This document shows, piece by piece, positions 62,889 through 64,000 of a DNA stretch of 64,000 nt (its first letter is position 1; every line of letters starts with the position of its first letter). The position numbers and the translations under genes were made by a program. This DNA is from Pyrodictium sp. (lineage in GTDB: Archaea > Thermoproteota > Thermoprotei_A > Sulfolobales > Pyrodictiaceae): the NCBI GenBank assembly GCA_013540595.1, contig JABXKE010000002.1, positions 434,050-498,049 on the forward strand, given 5' to 3'. The notes under the pieces are model-generated. The model was not told the DNA's origin. It ran no database searches and saw only the letters and a program-made list of their open reading frames with translations.

Positions 62889-63944
62889 TTAACACTTGTC
62901 TTCATCCTTTAGTTCTAATCCAGCCATACGCACAGCTCTTACAAAGTCCTTGAATGATAAGGGCAGCCAAGAAGATAATAGATAGTACAATCTACAAGGA
63001 ACATATCGTCTTCTGCCTCTACTCCATCTTGCCAATTCCATCATTGCACGCAATCGTGCATCATGTGGACTCATAGTTGAAAGTATGGCTTTCTCTATGT
63101 CTCCACAGAAATCGTACCTGGCTTTCAGCAGTATCTCGATAATCATGTTTATCCTATTGGGTACACCATGTATACTGCCGCGAAGCTCTAGTCTGCGCGA
63201 GACATAGTGTCCTCTAAGCTCGAGTCCGCGTGTCGCACCAGGCCGTGGTAATCTATCAACTATAGCACCTATAATGAATGCATCTGCCTCAAGAACTTCT
63301 GATGGTGTGAGAGGCTTTTCTGCACTCGGATCCAAGAGTATGATCTTCGTGTATCCGCGCAAACGGAGAGCCTCATCGGCGGGAAGCGATGAAACTTGTA
63401 CGTGCGGCGTAGCCATGAAACTTTTAAGCCACGAATACACGCCCGGCTTTACAGACGACAAAAGCAAATGTCTATCCCATAAATACCTCCTTATAACGCC
63501 AAGAGAGGCACCAACCTGTTTTCTAAGGCTTCTGGCCTCACTAACGAGATGCTCATCTATCAATGAGAAGTCAAGGGCGAAAACAGGCTCAGGCTTGGAG
63601 GGAAGGCTGCCCATGAGCTCCCACTTAAGCTTATTCCCCCTCCTAGTATACATTACATCAGAGTGGTCAACACCTTTACCCCAGATGAAGACGAAATTCT
63701 TCCCCTTATACTCTTCAACATACGATACTGTACCCTTAACACTTTTGAATAGTAGCTCGCCACCCCATACTAACGCATAGACTGTTACAAGCTGGAAAGG
63801 ATCCCTTGTGTTACGCAACTTATCGGGTGGAATGTCAGTAGAGAGCCTATATACACCACTCTCTTCAAGTAAATCAAGAAGTCTATACTTTGGTCTCTCA
63901 CGGACATTTTTTGCATAGCAATCAGCTACCGTGAGGACAGTCAT
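62889..63944 (-). CDS. Trm10-family tRNA m1A9/m1G9 methyltransferase
   Basis: Trm10 enzymes are SPOUT methyltransferases acting on position 9 of tRNA. The 351-residue protein has the SPOUT core in its C-terminal half: TKIILLDPSAEKPLTPSEV, ADAFIIGAIVDRLPRPGAT, SRRLELRGSIHGVPNRINMI, followed by helices. These fit the known archaeal Trm10 proteins, which methylate A9, G9 or both. The N-terminal 130 residues (VYRLSTDIPPDKL; FVFIWGKGVDHSDVMY) are a separate beta-rich domain. The specificity for A or G cannot be told. The start ATG is 63944, near the right end of the window. Confidence 0.8.
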   Translation of the reverse strand: MTVLTVADCYAKNVRERPKYRLLDLLEESGVYRLSTDIPPDKLRNTRDPFQLVTVYALVWGGELLFKSVKGTVSYVEEYKGKNFVFIWGKGVDHSDVMYTRRGNKLKWELMGSLPSKPEPVFALDFSLIDEHLVSEARSLRKQVGASLGVIRRYLWDRHLLLSSVKPGVYSWLKSFMATPHVQVSSLPADEALRLRGYTKIILLDPSAEKPLTPSEVLEADAFIIGAIVDRLPRPGATRGLELRGHYVSRRLELRGSIHGVPNRINMIIEILLKARYDFCGDIEKAILSTMSPHDARLRAMMELARWSRGRRRYVPCRLYYLLSSWLPLSFKDFVRAVRMAGLELKDEDKC

Positions 63945-64000
63945 TGCTCACGCTCCTCTTAGGGGGGTGAGAGGAGGTTCATCACGCCAGGAACCCCTTA

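Overview
This window is chromosomal DNA from a hyperthermophilic crenarchaeon, most likely of the order Desulfurococcales. The inference rests on gene content rather than on any rRNA: archaeal information-processing genes (NMD3, aIF2-beta, an Sm-like protein, Nep1, a Trm10-type methyltransferase, HerA/NurA, Clp1-type RNA kinase, DUF460, a PAC2 protein), archaeal lipid and solute genes (myo-inositol-phosphate synthase, two CDP-alcohol phosphotransferases, a nucleotidyltransferase fitting di-myo-inositol-phosphate synthesis), many GTG and TTG starts with GGTG/GAGG ribosome sites, a tRNA with an intron outside the anticodon loop, and structured RNAs that stand out as GC-rich islands. I cannot name a genus or species.

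Layout: 1-10.8 kb holds a universal stress protein, GatA, archaemetzincin, a minimal ligase-like nucleotidyltransferase, a HerA-type ATPase with a C-terminal SWIM zinc finger, a PrxQ-like peroxiredoxin, a transglutaminase-like membrane-anchored protein and an S9 peptidase. 10.8-18.4 kb holds Sir2, a DUF1464 kinase-like protein, the herA-nurA pair followed by nmd3, a thiamine-binding protein, a ketopantoate reductase and tRNA-Lys(CTT) with a 35-nt intron. 18.4-26.3 kb holds CutA, a PsiE-like membrane protein, a GltD-like flavoprotein, myo-inositol-phosphate synthase, a GIY-YIG-like DUF123 protein, archaetidylinositol-phosphate synthase, an amidohydrolase and a CitG-like protein. 26.3-37.8 kb holds a large SF2 helicase, a four-CBS protein, aIF2-beta, DUF424, a PAC2-Hsp20-AbrB run, a Trm112-like protein, a phosphohexomutase, DUF1152 and SurE.

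37.8-48.4 kb holds a GC-rich island, a one-cluster ferredoxin, an amidohydrolase-like protein without its metal ligands, a SpeH-family decarboxylase overlapping an acyl-CoA synthetase beta subunit, the nucleotidyltransferase/phosphotransferase pair for di-myo-inositol phosphate, an eight-CBS protein divergent from a GDPD-like protein, a ZIP transporter, an E1-like enzyme, tRNA-Glu, a decayed type IV pilin pseudogene and tRNA-Gly. 48.4-64 kb holds a ferritin-like protein, a membrane protein, a ThiS/MoaD protein, 3-hexulose-6-phosphate synthase, MoeA, Clp1-type kinase, an H/ACA-like RNA beside nep1, an AbrB-PhoU regulator, an Sm-like protein, S-adenosylmethionine synthetase, DUF460, a second H/ACA-like RNA, a phosphoribosyltransferase and a Trm10-family protein.

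Genes that work together: Ino1 (20.6 kb) with the 40.6-42.0 kb pair for di-myo-inositol phosphate, and Ino1 with the 23.2 kb enzyme for inositol lipids; S-adenosylmethionine synthetase with the SpeH-family enzyme for polyamines; HPS for ribose phosphate; MoeA, the E1-like protein and the ThiS/MoaD protein for molybdopterin or sulfur transfer; herA with nurA for DNA end resection. There is no CRISPR array, insertion sequence or integrase. The least explained items are the HerA-SWIM protein, the ligase-like protein, the GC-rich RNA islands and several palindromic promoter elements.
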